The position numbers were made by a program, and so were the translations under genes. Below the pieces are notes generated by a model, which was given only the letters and a program-made list of their open reading frames with translations, was not told where the DNA came from and made no database searches. Below, piece by piece: positions 16,141 to 22,766 of a stretch of DNA of 23,464 nucleotides. Every line of letters starts with the position of its first letter. Position 1 is the first letter of the stretch. This DNA is from an uncultured bacterium (lineage in GTDB: Bacteria; Actinomycetota; Aquicultoria; SKW223; CALKMS01): positions 1-23,464 of the forward strand of contig CALKMS010000065.1 of the NCBI GenBank assembly GCA_938091145.1, read 5' to 3'.

Positions 16141-16752
16141 GTGCTAGAGTTGCTTTCGAACCTTTTTCAAAGCTATGGTTACTCCTTGGTTTTTCTAGTT
16201 TTGTTTTTGGAAAACGTGGTTCTGATTGGACTTTTTTTCCCTGGTGATGTCATGCTTGTTTTGGCTTCTTTTTTAGCCAAGCAAAGCCATTTAAGTTTAG
16301 TTAAGTTGATTGTAATTGCTTCTTCTGGTGCTTTTTTGGGTAATTTGGTCGGTTACTCGTTAGGACGATGGAAGGGGGAACTTGTTTTCAGCTTTCTGCC
16401 TTTTTCTAAAAAAAGTCTTGAAGCATCAAAAAGGTTTTTTGCAAAGCATGGCAGCAAGGCAGTTTTTTTGGCTCGATTTGCGGCTGGTGTCCGTACTTTT
16501 GTTCCCGCTCTAGCTGGAGCTCATCAGCTTTCCTTTCTTTCTTTTGCTTTTTACTCATTAACGGCTATTTTAATCTGGGTAACTGTTCTTTCCTGTCTTG
16601 GATTTTACTTTGGAGAAAATCTCAACTTGATAATAAAGTTAGTTAAACGCTCAGGCTACATTGGTTTTGTTGTTTTCGTTGTAATATTGGTTTTGGGGTG
16701 GTGGTGGCAAAATAAAAGACAGGATCCTGAGGGTTTTGAGAAGAAGCAGTGA
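16141..16752 (+). CDS. DedA family membrane protein
   Basis: 203 residues with about five hydrophobic stretches. It carries the DedA marks: LENVVLIGLFFPGDVML near the N terminus, the re-entrant loop with GAFLGNLVGYSLGR, and FLARFAAGVRTFVPALAGA with the conserved Arg residues. DedA/VTT proteins act in envelope lipid flipping (undecaprenyl-phosphate and phospholipids) and depend on the proton-motive force; which lipid this one handles cannot be told. It starts with GTG one base after the nadC stop and so is co-translated. Its C-terminal 20-odd codons overlap the birA reading frame in another phase. Confidence 0.9.
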   Translation: MLELLSNLFQSYGYSLVFLVLFLENVVLIGLFFPGDVMLVLASFLAKQSHLSLVKLIVIASSGAFLGNLVGYSLGRWKGELVFSFLPFSKKSLEASKRFFAKHGSKAVFLARFAAGVRTFVPALAGAHQLSFLSFAFYSLTAILIWVTVLSCLGFYFGENLNLIIKLVKRSGYIGFVVFVVILVLGWWWQNKRQDPEGFEKKQ

Positions 16753-17671
16753 TTATGTTTCCGGTGTCGAACTTGGAGCATACCTAGGTATTTCTCGAGC
16801 CGCTTTGCATAAGCACATTTCCCATTTGAAGAAACTGGGTTACAAAATCGAAGCTGTTCCTAATCGAGGTTACTTGCTTAAGAAAGCGCCGGATGTGCTT
16901 TTTGATTTTGAGATCAAGTCTTTACTTAACGCTAAGATTCTGGGTAGTGAGGTTTTTTACTTTCCCGAAATTTCTTCAACGCAGGATTTCTGTCGAAAAC
17001 TTGGAGAGGAGGGACATCCTGAAGGAGCCGTTGCAGTAGCGGAGGTGCAAACTAAAGGTCGTGGTAGGTTCGGTCGAAAATGGTTTTCGCCTGAGGGAGG
17101 ATTGTGGTTTACTCTCCTTCTTCGACCAGAGGGGATTAGCTTTGAAAGGTTGGGGTTCCTTCCACTTATAGCAGCCCTGGCAGTGGTCAAAGCAGTGGAA
17201 AAAGAGGCTAAAATGGCAACGGGAATAAAGTGGCCAAACGACTTAATGGTTGGAAAACAGAAGTTTGGCGGTATCTTAACTGAAGTCCAAAGTGAGTTAG
17301 AGAGGATCCATTTTGTCCTTTTGGGTATTGGTTTGAATATTAACAATAAACCACCATCAGAAACAATTTACCCGGCTACCTCTCTCAGGGAAGCCACAGG
17401 CAAAAAATTTAAAAGGGCTGAGATTTTGGTGAACTTCTTATCGTTGTTTGAAAGTTTTTACCTTTCTTACAAAAAAGGAAGAGTGGATTTGCTCTTGAAA
17501 GAAGTTGAACAAAAACTTATGTTCAAAGGTAAAGAGGTAGCTTTAAGATCTTATCAAGAACTGAACAGGGTTCAGATTGTTGGAATAGACAGCTTCGGAC
17601 GGCTAATAGTTAAGAGAAAAGGTAAGATTTTAAAGCTGGTTAGCGGGGAAATCGAGCCAGAAGGTTTTTAA
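16736..17671 (+). CDS. birA: Bifunctional biotin-[acetyl-CoA-carboxylase] ligase / biotin operon repressor
   Basis: 311 residues from the TTG at 16736. An N-terminal winged helix (GVELGAYLGISRAALHKHISHL, in two parts, then GYKIEAVPNRGYLL) is followed by the catalytic biotin ligase domain with GRGRFGRKW (about 108-116) and KWPNDLMVGKQKFGGILTE (from about 165), and a C-terminal SH3-like domain (GKEVALRSY...GEI). It makes biotinyl-AMP, biotinylates carboxylase carrier proteins, and as a holo-dimer binds operators; a matching site sits before bioY. Start codon problem: the open frame continues upstream from 16736 to about 16685, and IKDRILRVLRRSSDYVSG (from ATA at 16712) supplies exactly the first helix normally present in BirA, yet no ATG/GTG/TTG lies there. 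The TTG start would delete that helix. Confidence 0.93.
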   Translation: MRRSSDYVSGVELGAYLGISRAALHKHISHLKKLGYKIEAVPNRGYLLKKAPDVLFDFEIKSLLNAKILGSEVFYFPEISSTQDFCRKLGEEGHPEGAVAVAEVQTKGRGRFGRKWFSPEGGLWFTLLLRPEGISFERLGFLPLIAALAVVKAVEKEAKMATGIKWPNDLMVGKQKFGGILTEVQSELERIHFVLLGIGLNINNKPPSETIYPATSLREATGKKFKRAEILVNFLSLFESFYLSYKKGRVDLLLKEVEQKLMFKGKEVALRSYQELNRVQIVGIDSFGRLIVKRKGKILKLVSGEIEPEGF

Positions 17672-17742
17672 GCCTCCTTATTTTTCTTTATAATCGAAGT
17701 GACGAGAGGTGATGATTGCTTTTCTGTCTTTTATCTTTTCAT

Positions 17743-17768
17743 CGCCAGCCTGGCGCACTTTTTCCTTT
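17743..17768 (+). terminator. Possible intrinsic terminator after birA
   Basis: A short stem CGCCA-GCC-TGGCG (17743-17755) is followed after CAC by TTTTT and a T-rich tail. It lies 70 bp beyond the birA stop. The stem is only 5 bp, so strength is uncertain. Confidence 0.4.
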
Positions 17769-17804
17769 TGCCATTGCAATCCCGTTGTCTGAGAGAAAAG
17801 GCAA

Positions 17805-18082
17805 TCTCTGACTGAGATTGCTTCGGGTGCTAACGCACCCTTCCGCCAGGCGCAATGACGCTTTTTTGTTATTTCCTCTTTTCGTCATTGCGAGCGAAGA
17901 TGCCTTTTGTCACTGAGGCGACATTTATCGTCATTGCGAGCCTGAGCGAAGCGAAGGCGTGGCAATCTCTGAGATTGCTTCGGGTGCTAACGCACTCTCG
18001 CAATGACAATGGAGAAACGTCATTGCGAGCGAGCCGTAAGGCGAGCGTGGCTTGCCCGCCGAAGGCTGGGCTCGCAAATGAC
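17805..18082. repeat. Palindromic interspersed repeat, cluster 3 (mostly inverted orientation)
   Basis: Same family as the units at 206-371, in opposite orientation relative to the GGGTGC hairpin. A partial unit lies at 17811-17859, a full 78-bp unit at 17930-18007 and a diverged unit at 18019-18082. Apart from the weak terminator near 17743, the gene-free stretch 17672-18231 holds only these repeats and an inverted repeat CTGCTAC (18118-18124) / GTAGCAG (18137-18143) with no T-tract. Short frames on both strands here are repeat translations. Confidence 0.88.
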
Positions 18083-18231
18083 ACCTGGCAATAGAGAAAC
18101 CAACGACCTGAAGGTTGCTGCTACATTTTTAAAAGGGTAGCAGGAAGGATTTTATTATTGTTATCGCAATTTTATTTAGCTTAACTAAAATTAGGACAAA
18201 TAGCTGCGAGGCAATGAAACGGCAAAGCGAA

Positions 18232-18260
18232 TTGACAAAATTCACGCCTTAAATTAAATT
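18232..18260 (+). promoter_or_regulatory. Promoter of bioY
   Basis: A perfect TTGACA (18232-18237), a 17-bp spacer and TAAATT (18255-18260). The predicted start near 18267 lies inside the BirA-type operator. Confidence 0.7.
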
Positions 18261-18265
18261 AATTC

Positions 18266-18302
18266 CAATTGTTAACCATTAAACTAAGGGGGTTTACAAT
18301 TG
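18266..18302 (+). promoter_or_regulatory. BirA-type operator overlapping the bioY transcription start
   Basis: TTGTTAACC (18269-18277) and GGTTTACAA (18291-18299) form inverted arms separated by 13 bp. Flanking bases extend the symmetry to CAATTGTTAACC / GGTTTACAATTG with one mismatch. This matches the known biotin operator shape (TTGT-AACC ... GGTT-ACAA), although the spacing is slightly shorter than I recall for the consensus. It covers the predicted +1 and the Shine-Dalgarno region, so bound BirA would block both initiation and bioY expression when biotin is plentiful. Confidence 0.75.
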
Positions 18303-18820
18303 TGACAGCCAGAAGAATAGCTTATATTTCAGTTTTTGCTGCTTTGACGGCTGTTGGAGCCATAGTTTCTTTTCCGCTTCCTTTTTCTTCAATTCCCTTC
18401 ACTTTGCAAGTTCTTTTTGTTTTGTTGTCTGGCCTGGTTTTAGGTCCAGTTGATGGAGCTCTTTCTCAAATAGTTTACCTCTCAATGGGAGCAGTTGGTT
18501 TGCCCGTGTTTGCTGGGTTTTCTGGAGGATTGGGAATAATTTTAGGTAAAAGCGGTGGTTATTTAATCGGATTTGTTTTAGCTTCTTTTTTTGTTGGGTG
18601 GTTAGGAAAGGGAACTAATTTTGTTAGGCTTTTTTTGGCTTGCATTTTAGCACTTTCGATAATTTATTTTTTTGGAGCGCTCCAATTGAGCATAGTGATG
18701 GCTTTAGGGTTTAAGAGAGCATTAATTATTGGTGTTTTCCCTTTCATTCTTTGGGATGTAGTTAAGGCAGCTATGGCGGTTGCAATCGCTATTAAGTTGA
18801 AAACGGCAAAAGTGATATAG
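18302..18820 (+). CDS. bioY: Biotin transporter BioY (ECF-type substrate-binding component)
   Basis: 172 residues from the GTG at 18302, chosen because AAGGGGG ends 9 nt upstream; the in-frame TTG at 18269 lies in the operator, adds eleven residues and lacks a ribosome site. Six hydrophobic segments with BioY marks: SIPFTLQVLFVLLSGLVLGP, YLSMGAVGLPVFAGFSGG, GKSGGYLIGF and the C-terminal PFILWDVVKAAMAVAIA. It binds and imports biotin, alone or with a shared ECF energising module that is not in the window. No biotin synthesis genes are present here, so the cell may depend on uptake. Likely repressed by BirA through the operator at its start. Confidence 0.95.
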   Translation: MTARRIAYISVFAALTAVGAIVSFPLPFSSIPFTLQVLFVLLSGLVLGPVDGALSQIVYLSMGAVGLPVFAGFSGGLGIILGKSGGYLIGFVLASFFVGWLGKGTNFVRLFLACILALSIIYFFGALQLSIVMALGFKRALIIGVFPFILWDVVKAAMAVAIAIKLKTAKVI

Positions 18821-18906
18821 TCCGTTAAGCATTTAGACTTAAATCTCTTTTTTGTTTGAGTTTTTTGAACGTTGCTTTTTGCTGTCAAAAGATGAAATAA
18901 TAAATT

Positions 18907-19671
18907 ATGCTTTTAGCGATTGATGTTGGCAATACTCAAACTACGTTAGGGGTTTTTGACAGCGATAACCTTGTTCATACCTGGCGCTATTCAACTAATA
19001 AAGATGAAACCGGCGATGAGCTGGCAGTGACCATTCAGGGGCTACTTTCTCTAGCTGATTTGAGCCTATCTTTTATTAATGGCTTGGTGGTTTCTTCAGT
19101 GGTCCCTCATTGCACTCAAGCCCTGGTTGAGTTGGCGCAAAATCACTTATCATTTGAGCCTTTAATAGTTAAGCCGGGGATCAAGACTGGGCTTTCTATT
19201 CTTTATGAAAATCCTCTTGAGGTTGGAGCTGATCGGATAGCTAATGCAGTGGGGGCAAAAGAACTTTTTGGAGCTCCCGCTATAGTAGTCGATTTTGGAA
19301 CGGCTACCACTTTTGATGTCTTGTCGCCGGCTGGAGAATATTTAGGTGGAGCGATTGCTCCGGGAGTAGAAGTAGCGGCAGAGGCTCTTTTCAGCCGAGC
19401 TGCTCGCCTTTCCCGAGTTGAACTCTCTGTCCCTCCTAGGGTGGTTGGCCGGAACACTCAACATAGTTTGCAGTCGGGGATTTTGTATGGTTTTGCCGGT
19501 TTAGTTGATACTATGGTGATGAAAATTCAGCACGAAAATGGGTTTGAGAGCAAGGTTATTGGTACGGGTGGATTAGTTTCTTTGATGAAGCCACTCTGCA
19601 AGACGATAAAGTATGTAGAGCCTGATTTGACCTTGTGGGGCTTAAAGTTTATTTGGGCAAGAAACATTTGA
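18907..19671 (+). CDS. coaX: Type III pantothenate kinase
   Basis: 254 residues, typical for CoaX. It phosphorylates pantothenate with ATP, the first step from pantothenate to CoA, and thus uses the product of PanBCD. ASKHA-fold marks: phosphate-1 DVGNTQTTLG (6-15), GADRIANAVGA, phosphate-2 DFGTATTFDV, GGAIAPGVEVAAEALF, and the C-terminal adenosine-binding IGTGGLVSL. Type III kinases are not feedback-inhibited by CoA in the enzymes studied, which makes the leader switch on panB a sensible control point. No Shine-Dalgarno is visible before the ATG; an AT-rich box (TGAAAT, 18893-18898) ends 8 nt upstream, so the transcript may be leaderless. It lies 86 bp after bioY. Confidence 0.96.
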   Translation: MLLAIDVGNTQTTLGVFDSDNLVHTWRYSTNKDETGDELAVTIQGLLSLADLSLSFINGLVVSSVVPHCTQALVELAQNHLSFEPLIVKPGIKTGLSILYENPLEVGADRIANAVGAKELFGAPAIVVDFGTATTFDVLSPAGEYLGGAIAPGVEVAAEALFSRAARLSRVELSVPPRVVGRNTQHSLQSGILYGFAGLVDTMVMKIQHENGFESKVIGTGGLVSLMKPLCKTIKYVEPDLTLWGLKFIWARNI

Positions 19672-19673
19672 AG

Positions 19674-20042
19674 CTAAATGGCGTTTGAGTTTTCTGCTTC
19701 GAGGACTCTTTTTTTGAGCAAGCGAGAAAGAAGGTTCAAGCGGAAGGAGCGGTTATCCATTCTCATTAAGAATTCATCTAAAACCTTCCGGATCTCAGGG
19801 TTGGTTGATAAAAAATAAACTTCACCGCGGTCAGTTTTTTTGGTTGTTAGTAATGAGTTTGCTGAAAGATGTTTTAATCCTTTTTGAACTTCGTCAGCTT
19901 TTCGCCCTAGGCGGCGGGCAATTCCTTCAGGAGTGTCAAAAGCACCAGGATTGCGGGCGAAAAACACCAAAAGGTCCCAAGCAATAAAAGAGACAACGTA
20001 TTTATCGATGAATTCATCTATTTCGCTATTTTGAGGAACCAA
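19674..20042 (-). CDS. Small winged-helix DNA-binding protein
   Basis: About 122 residues from the TTG at 20042, which has GGGTGGGG 5 nt upstream on the minus strand; the longer TTG start at 20057 lacks a ribosome site and leaves almost no leader. The middle (FDTPEGIARRLGRKADEVQKGLKHL, in two helices) reads as a helix-turn-helix followed by a wing (NSLLTTKKTDRGEVYFLS) and a C-terminal helical tail, as in MarR/ArsR-like folds. No metal-binding Cys set is seen. It is the only minus-strand gene, convergent with coaX with a 2-bp gap, and divergent from the regulator gene at 20166, with which it shares an intergenic region of about 120 bp. Target unknown. Confidence 0.78.
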   Translation of the reverse strand: MVPQNSEIDEFIDKYVVSFIAWDLLVFFARNPGAFDTPEGIARRLGRKADEVQKGLKHLSANSLLTTKKTDRGEVYFLSTNPEIRKVLDEFLMRMDNRSFRLNLLSRLLKKRVLEAENSNAI

Positions 20043-20069
20043 CGCTACCCCACCCAAGAGTATTAGCTA

Positions 20070-20098
20070 ATTATATGAAAAGATTTTGGTAAATTCAA
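20070..20098 (-). promoter_or_regulatory. Promoter of the minus-strand winged-helix gene
   Basis: On the minus strand TTGAAT (20098-20093), a 17-bp spacer and a perfect TATAAT (20075-20070). The start near 20063 gives a short leader carrying GGGTGGGG before the TTG at 20042. Confidence 0.7.
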
Positions 20099-20113
20099 GC
20101 GATTAAAATGCAA

Positions 20114-20142
20114 TTGTTTTTTGTTTTCAGAAGTGGTTTAAT
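20114..20142 (+). promoter_or_regulatory. Probable promoter of the regulator/COG5322 operon
   Basis: TTGTTT (20114-20119), a 17-bp spacer and TTTAAT (20137-20142). The predicted start, about 20149, lies within the palindrome at 20143-20154. Confidence 0.5.
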
Positions 20143-20164
20143 CTTGTCTACAAGAGTGTGCACA
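20143..20164 (+). promoter_or_regulatory. Tandem palindromes, candidate operator
   Basis: CTTGT-CT-ACAAG (20143-20154) is a perfect inverted repeat and TGTGCACA (20157-20164) a perfect palindrome. Both lie between the -10 box and the ATG at 20166. The gene that follows encodes a helix-turn-helix protein, so autoregulation is the simplest reading; the winged-helix gene on the other strand is an alternative binder. Confidence 0.45.
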
Positions 20165-20165
20165 A

Positions 20166-20771
20166 ATGGAGATTATTAGGGTTGGTAACAAAGTAATAAG
20201 TAAAGAGAAAATCAATTATTTAATTGGTAAAATTCTTCAATTGCGAGCGAGCGGTTCAACCCAAGCTGATGTGGCGAATAGTTTGGGGGTTGAGCGGTCT
20301 TTTATCTCTCGATTAGAGGGATTAGGTGAGGTTCGCTCAGGCAAAAGAGTGGCTTTAGTTGGTTTTCCCATTGCTAATAAAAAAGAAGTCGAAGAGTTAG
20401 CTTTGAGAAAAGGCATTGAGTTCGTTTATCTTTTAAGCCAAGAAGAAAGAAAGTTTTTGGAAAGAAGCAAAACATCTGCTGAAGTTTTCAATGAGTTGTT
20501 GGATGTGCTTTCCTTTTTAGTTAACTTTGATGTTGTTATTTTTCTCGGTTCTGATAAAAGGGTTGCCCAGTTTGAACAAATTTTAGGACGGCGGGTAATT
20601 GGTTGTCGGATTGGCAAATCGCCAATTGAGAAAAGTGTGATTGTTGATTTAAATACTCTTGAAGTCTTACTTGAGAAAGCAGTTAAGCCTAGAAAGTGGG
20701 AGGTGTGGCGTGAAAAAGGTCGTCAGCGTAAGCTTAGGCTCTTCAAAAAGAGACCACAAGGTAGAAGTTGA
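20166..20771 (+). CDS. Helix-turn-helix regulator of the COG5322-type cluster
   Basis: 201 residues. The N-terminal region has a Cro/XRE-like helix-turn-helix (STQADVANSLGVERSFISRLE, residues 31-51, shown here as GSTQADVAN and FISRLE cores). It is followed by a domain of about 110 residues with alternating beta strands and helices (VALVGFPIANKKEVEELA, FDVVIFLGSDKRVAQFE) that could be a ligand-sensing Rossmann-like fold, and a strongly basic C terminus (KGRQRKLRLFKKRPQGR). A regulator of this kind precedes 'quinate 5-dehydrogenase' and COG5322 genes in anaerobic Gram-positive genomes as far as I recall. Its 3' end overlaps the next gene by 62 bp. No Shine-Dalgarno is clear before the ATG. Confidence 0.8.
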   Translation: MEIIRVGNKVISKEKINYLIGKILQLRASGSTQADVANSLGVERSFISRLEGLGEVRSGKRVALVGFPIANKKEVEELALRKGIEFVYLLSQEERKFLERSKTSAEVFNELLDVLSFLVNFDVVIFLGSDKRVAQFEQILGRRVIGCRIGKSPIEKSVIVDLNTLEVLLEKAVKPRKWEVWREKGRQRKLRLFKKRPQGRS

Positions 20772-21612
20772 GTTGCTGGGGGAGAAGTTTGAAATTTCTA
20801 GAATCGGAACTGATGGCGATTTCAAAAAGGCAATAAATTTACTCAAACACTATGATGGAAAGGTGGCAGCAATTGGATTAGGAGGCATTGACATTTACCT
20901 TTACGGCCCCAACCGCCGCTATATCGTTCGGGATTCTCTTAAGCTTTTGGAAGCTGTGAAAGAAACGCCGGTTGTTGATGGGAGCGGCCTAAAGAACACT
21001 TTAGAAAGAAAAGCGATAGAGCATTTAATTGAAAAAGGTTTTCACCTGCGAGGGAAGAAGGTTTTGATGGTGAGCGCTGTTGACCGTTTTGGGATGGCTG
21101 AAAGCCTTCACCGAGCTGGTTGTAAAATTACCTACGGTGATTTAATTTTTGGTCTCAATTTACCCTTTCCTATTCGCTCATTTCAAACATTCCAGGTTTT
21201 AACTGCTCTTCTTTTACCTATTGTTACCAAGATGCCTTTTCAAGTGCTTTACCCGACGGGGGAAAAACAAGAAAAGGAACCAGATCCTCGTTACGTGAAA
21301 TATTACCAAGAAGCTGAAATTATTGCTGGTGATTTCTTATTTATTAGGAAGTATATCCCTTCCGATCTTAAGGGCAAGTGGATAATTACTAATACGGTAA
21401 CGCCTAATGACATTAAAGATTTAAAATCCCGAGGAGTTGAGTATTTGATAACTACCACGCCCCGATTTGAAGGAAGGTCTTTTGGCACCAATGTGATGGA
21501 AGCCTTGTTTTTAGCAATTTTAGGGAAGAAGGCTGAAGAAGTTAGTGAGAAAGACTATTTAGAGCTAATAGAGAAGCTAAAGTTTGAACCTACAATTGAT
21601 AAGCTGAATTAA
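20710..21612 (+). CDS. 'Quinate 5-dehydrogenase'-labelled protein, true function unknown
   Basis: 300 residues from the GTG at 20710, preceded by GGGAGG 6 nt upstream; the earlier ATG at 20659 lies inside the upstream gene and adds residues unlike the family. It opens VKKVVSVSLGSSKRDH, then RIGTDGD, IGLGGIDIYLYG, TPVVDGSGLKNTLER, VLMVSAVDRFGMAESLH, the YGDLIFGL block and TTTPRFEGRSFGTNVMEAL. I recognise this pattern from proteins carried in databases as quinate 5-dehydrogenase, but I see no canonical shikimate/quinate dehydrogenase motif and the label is unproven. It sits between the regulator (62-bp overlap) and the COG5322-type gene (0-bp gap), so the three very probably act in one pathway. 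Confidence 0.82.
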   Translation: MKKVVSVSLGSSKRDHKVEVELLGEKFEISRIGTDGDFKKAINLLKHYDGKVAAIGLGGIDIYLYGPNRRYIVRDSLKLLEAVKETPVVDGSGLKNTLERKAIEHLIEKGFHLRGKKVLMVSAVDRFGMAESLHRAGCKITYGDLIFGLNLPFPIRSFQTFQVLTALLLPIVTKMPFQVLYPTGEKQEKEPDPRYVKYYQEAEIIAGDFLFIRKYIPSDLKGKWIITNTVTPNDIKDLKSRGVEYLITTTPRFEGRSFGTNVMEALFLAILGKKAEEVSEKDYLELIEKLKFEPTIDKLN

Positions 21613-22692
21613 ATGGGAGTATTCGGTTTTTTAGTTCATCCTTTAAATGTTAATGATGTGAGCAGGAAGTATCGGCTAGCTCAGAAGCTTTCACCTCGAG
21701 TTGTGGCTTCAGCTCTTCGGCGGCGCCCGCCGTTTGTCTTGACTGAAGCTAAAGGCATAGTTTCCGTTACTGGAGCTGAGGCGCGGGGCTATTTTGTCGC
21801 TGTGCCTTTACTTCCATTTCATTTTTCTGCACTTCCCGAGGAAAAAGTTTTGAAAAAGATTGCCCGAGCTTGTCGAATTGCCCAAAAAGAAGGAGCTAGG
21901 ATTGTTGGTTTAGGAGCTTTCACTGCTTTGCCGGGCGAGGGAGGAAGGAAGCTTCTTTCAATGGTTGATGTTCCGGTGACAACTGGTAACAGCTATACGG
22001 TGGCAACAGCGGTTGAAGGCACTTTGGAAGCGGCTCGTTTGATGGAAATAAAGCTTTCACGCTCGACTCTGGTGGTGCTCGGGGCAACAGGTTCTATTGG
22101 ACGTGCGTGTTCTCTAATGCTGGCTCCGAGTTTTCACCGCACCATTTTAATTGGAAGGCGCGAAGAGTATTTATTAAAGGTTAAGGAGGAAATCGAAAAA
22201 AGGGGTGGAAGAAACATATTTATCACTCGTGACCTTGAGTCGGTTAAGGAAGGTGATGTGGTAATAGCTGTGAGTAGTGCTTCAGAAGCTTTAATTGAAC
22301 CGTCTTGGCTTAAAAGTGGAGCAGTTGTTTGTGACGTGGCTCGCCCTCGCGATGTATCAGAGAGGGTGAGCAAAGAAAGAAAAGATGTTTTGGTGATTGA
22401 TGGAGGAGTAGTTGCGGTTCCAGGGAATTTGGAAATGGATTTTAATCTTGGCTTACCAAAGGGAATAGTCCTTGCTTGTATGGCAGAAACAATGATTTTG
22501 GCTCTGGAAGAAAGATACGAACCTTTTACTATCGGCAAAGAAATCACAGTCGAACAAGTAGAGGAAATCAAAGCCCTCGCAGAAAAACATGGCTTTTCTT
22601 TGGCGGGATTGAGGAGCTTTGAAAAACTTTTGCCACCAGAAAAAATTGAAGAGATAAAGCGCCAAGCTCGCTTTATGGCTGCTTCAAACTAA
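21613..22692 (+). CDS. COG5322-family dehydrogenase, homologue of cyanobacterial acyl-ACP reductase
   Basis: 359 residues; the ATG follows the upstream stop with no gap. The N-terminal domain starts MGVFGFLVHPLN and carries GLGAFTALPGEGG and TTGNSYT (from about 123). A Rossmann fold has GATGSIGRACS (from 157), and the C-terminal part has VIDGGVV and ACMAETMILALEE with Cys at 289. From memory these line up along the whole length with cyanobacterial acyl-ACP reductase (341 residues: FGLIGHLT, TTGNTHTA, GATGDIGSAV, DGGVVE, ACFAEAMLLEFE), whose catalytic Cys294 corresponds to Cys289 here. That enzyme reduces fatty acyl-ACP/CoA to aldehyde with NADPH. Automatic pipelines tend to call such proteins shikimate dehydrogenase. 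No aldehyde deformylating oxygenase gene is adjacent, so the substrate here is uncertain: an acyl thioester is plausible, and an amino-acid-type substrate cannot be excluded. Confidence 0.85.
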   Translation: MGVFGFLVHPLNVNDVSRKYRLAQKLSPRVVASALRRRPPFVLTEAKGIVSVTGAEARGYFVAVPLLPFHFSALPEEKVLKKIARACRIAQKEGARIVGLGAFTALPGEGGRKLLSMVDVPVTTGNSYTVATAVEGTLEAARLMEIKLSRSTLVVLGATGSIGRACSLMLAPSFHRTILIGRREEYLLKVKEEIEKRGGRNIFITRDLESVKEGDVVIAVSSASEALIEPSWLKSGAVVCDVARPRDVSERVSKERKDVLVIDGGVVAVPGNLEMDFNLGLPKGIVLACMAETMILALEERYEPFTIGKEITVEQVEEIKALAEKHGFSLAGLRSFEKLLPPEKIEEIKRQARFMAASN

Positions 22693-22710
22693 CAATTTTT
22701 CACTCTGCGT

Positions 22711-22739
22711 TTGACGCTCTTATTGTCAAAGTTTAGAAT
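22711..22739 (+). promoter_or_regulatory. Promoter of hisG
   Basis: TTGACG (22711-22716), a 17-bp spacer and TAGAAT (22734-22739). The start near 22746 leaves a leader of about 20 nt with GGAGG before the ATG. It marks the start of a new transcription unit after the COG5322-type operon. Confidence 0.7.
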
Positions 22740-22766
22740 GGTTATAAAATCTGGAGGCCGATAACT

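Noticed and set aside
17855..18094. ORFs of 71-79 codons on both strands
   Set aside because: Translations of repeat cluster 3.
18118..18143. Terminator CTGCTAC / GTAGCAG upstream of bioY
   Set aside because: A 7-bp inverted repeat with a 12-nt loop and no immediately following T-run; too weak to list as a terminator.
21613..22692. Calling this gene aroE (shikimate dehydrogenase)
   Set aside because: It lacks the AroE N-terminal catalytic block (S-x-S-xx-H-N type) and matches the acyl-ACP-reductase/COG5322 layout instead.
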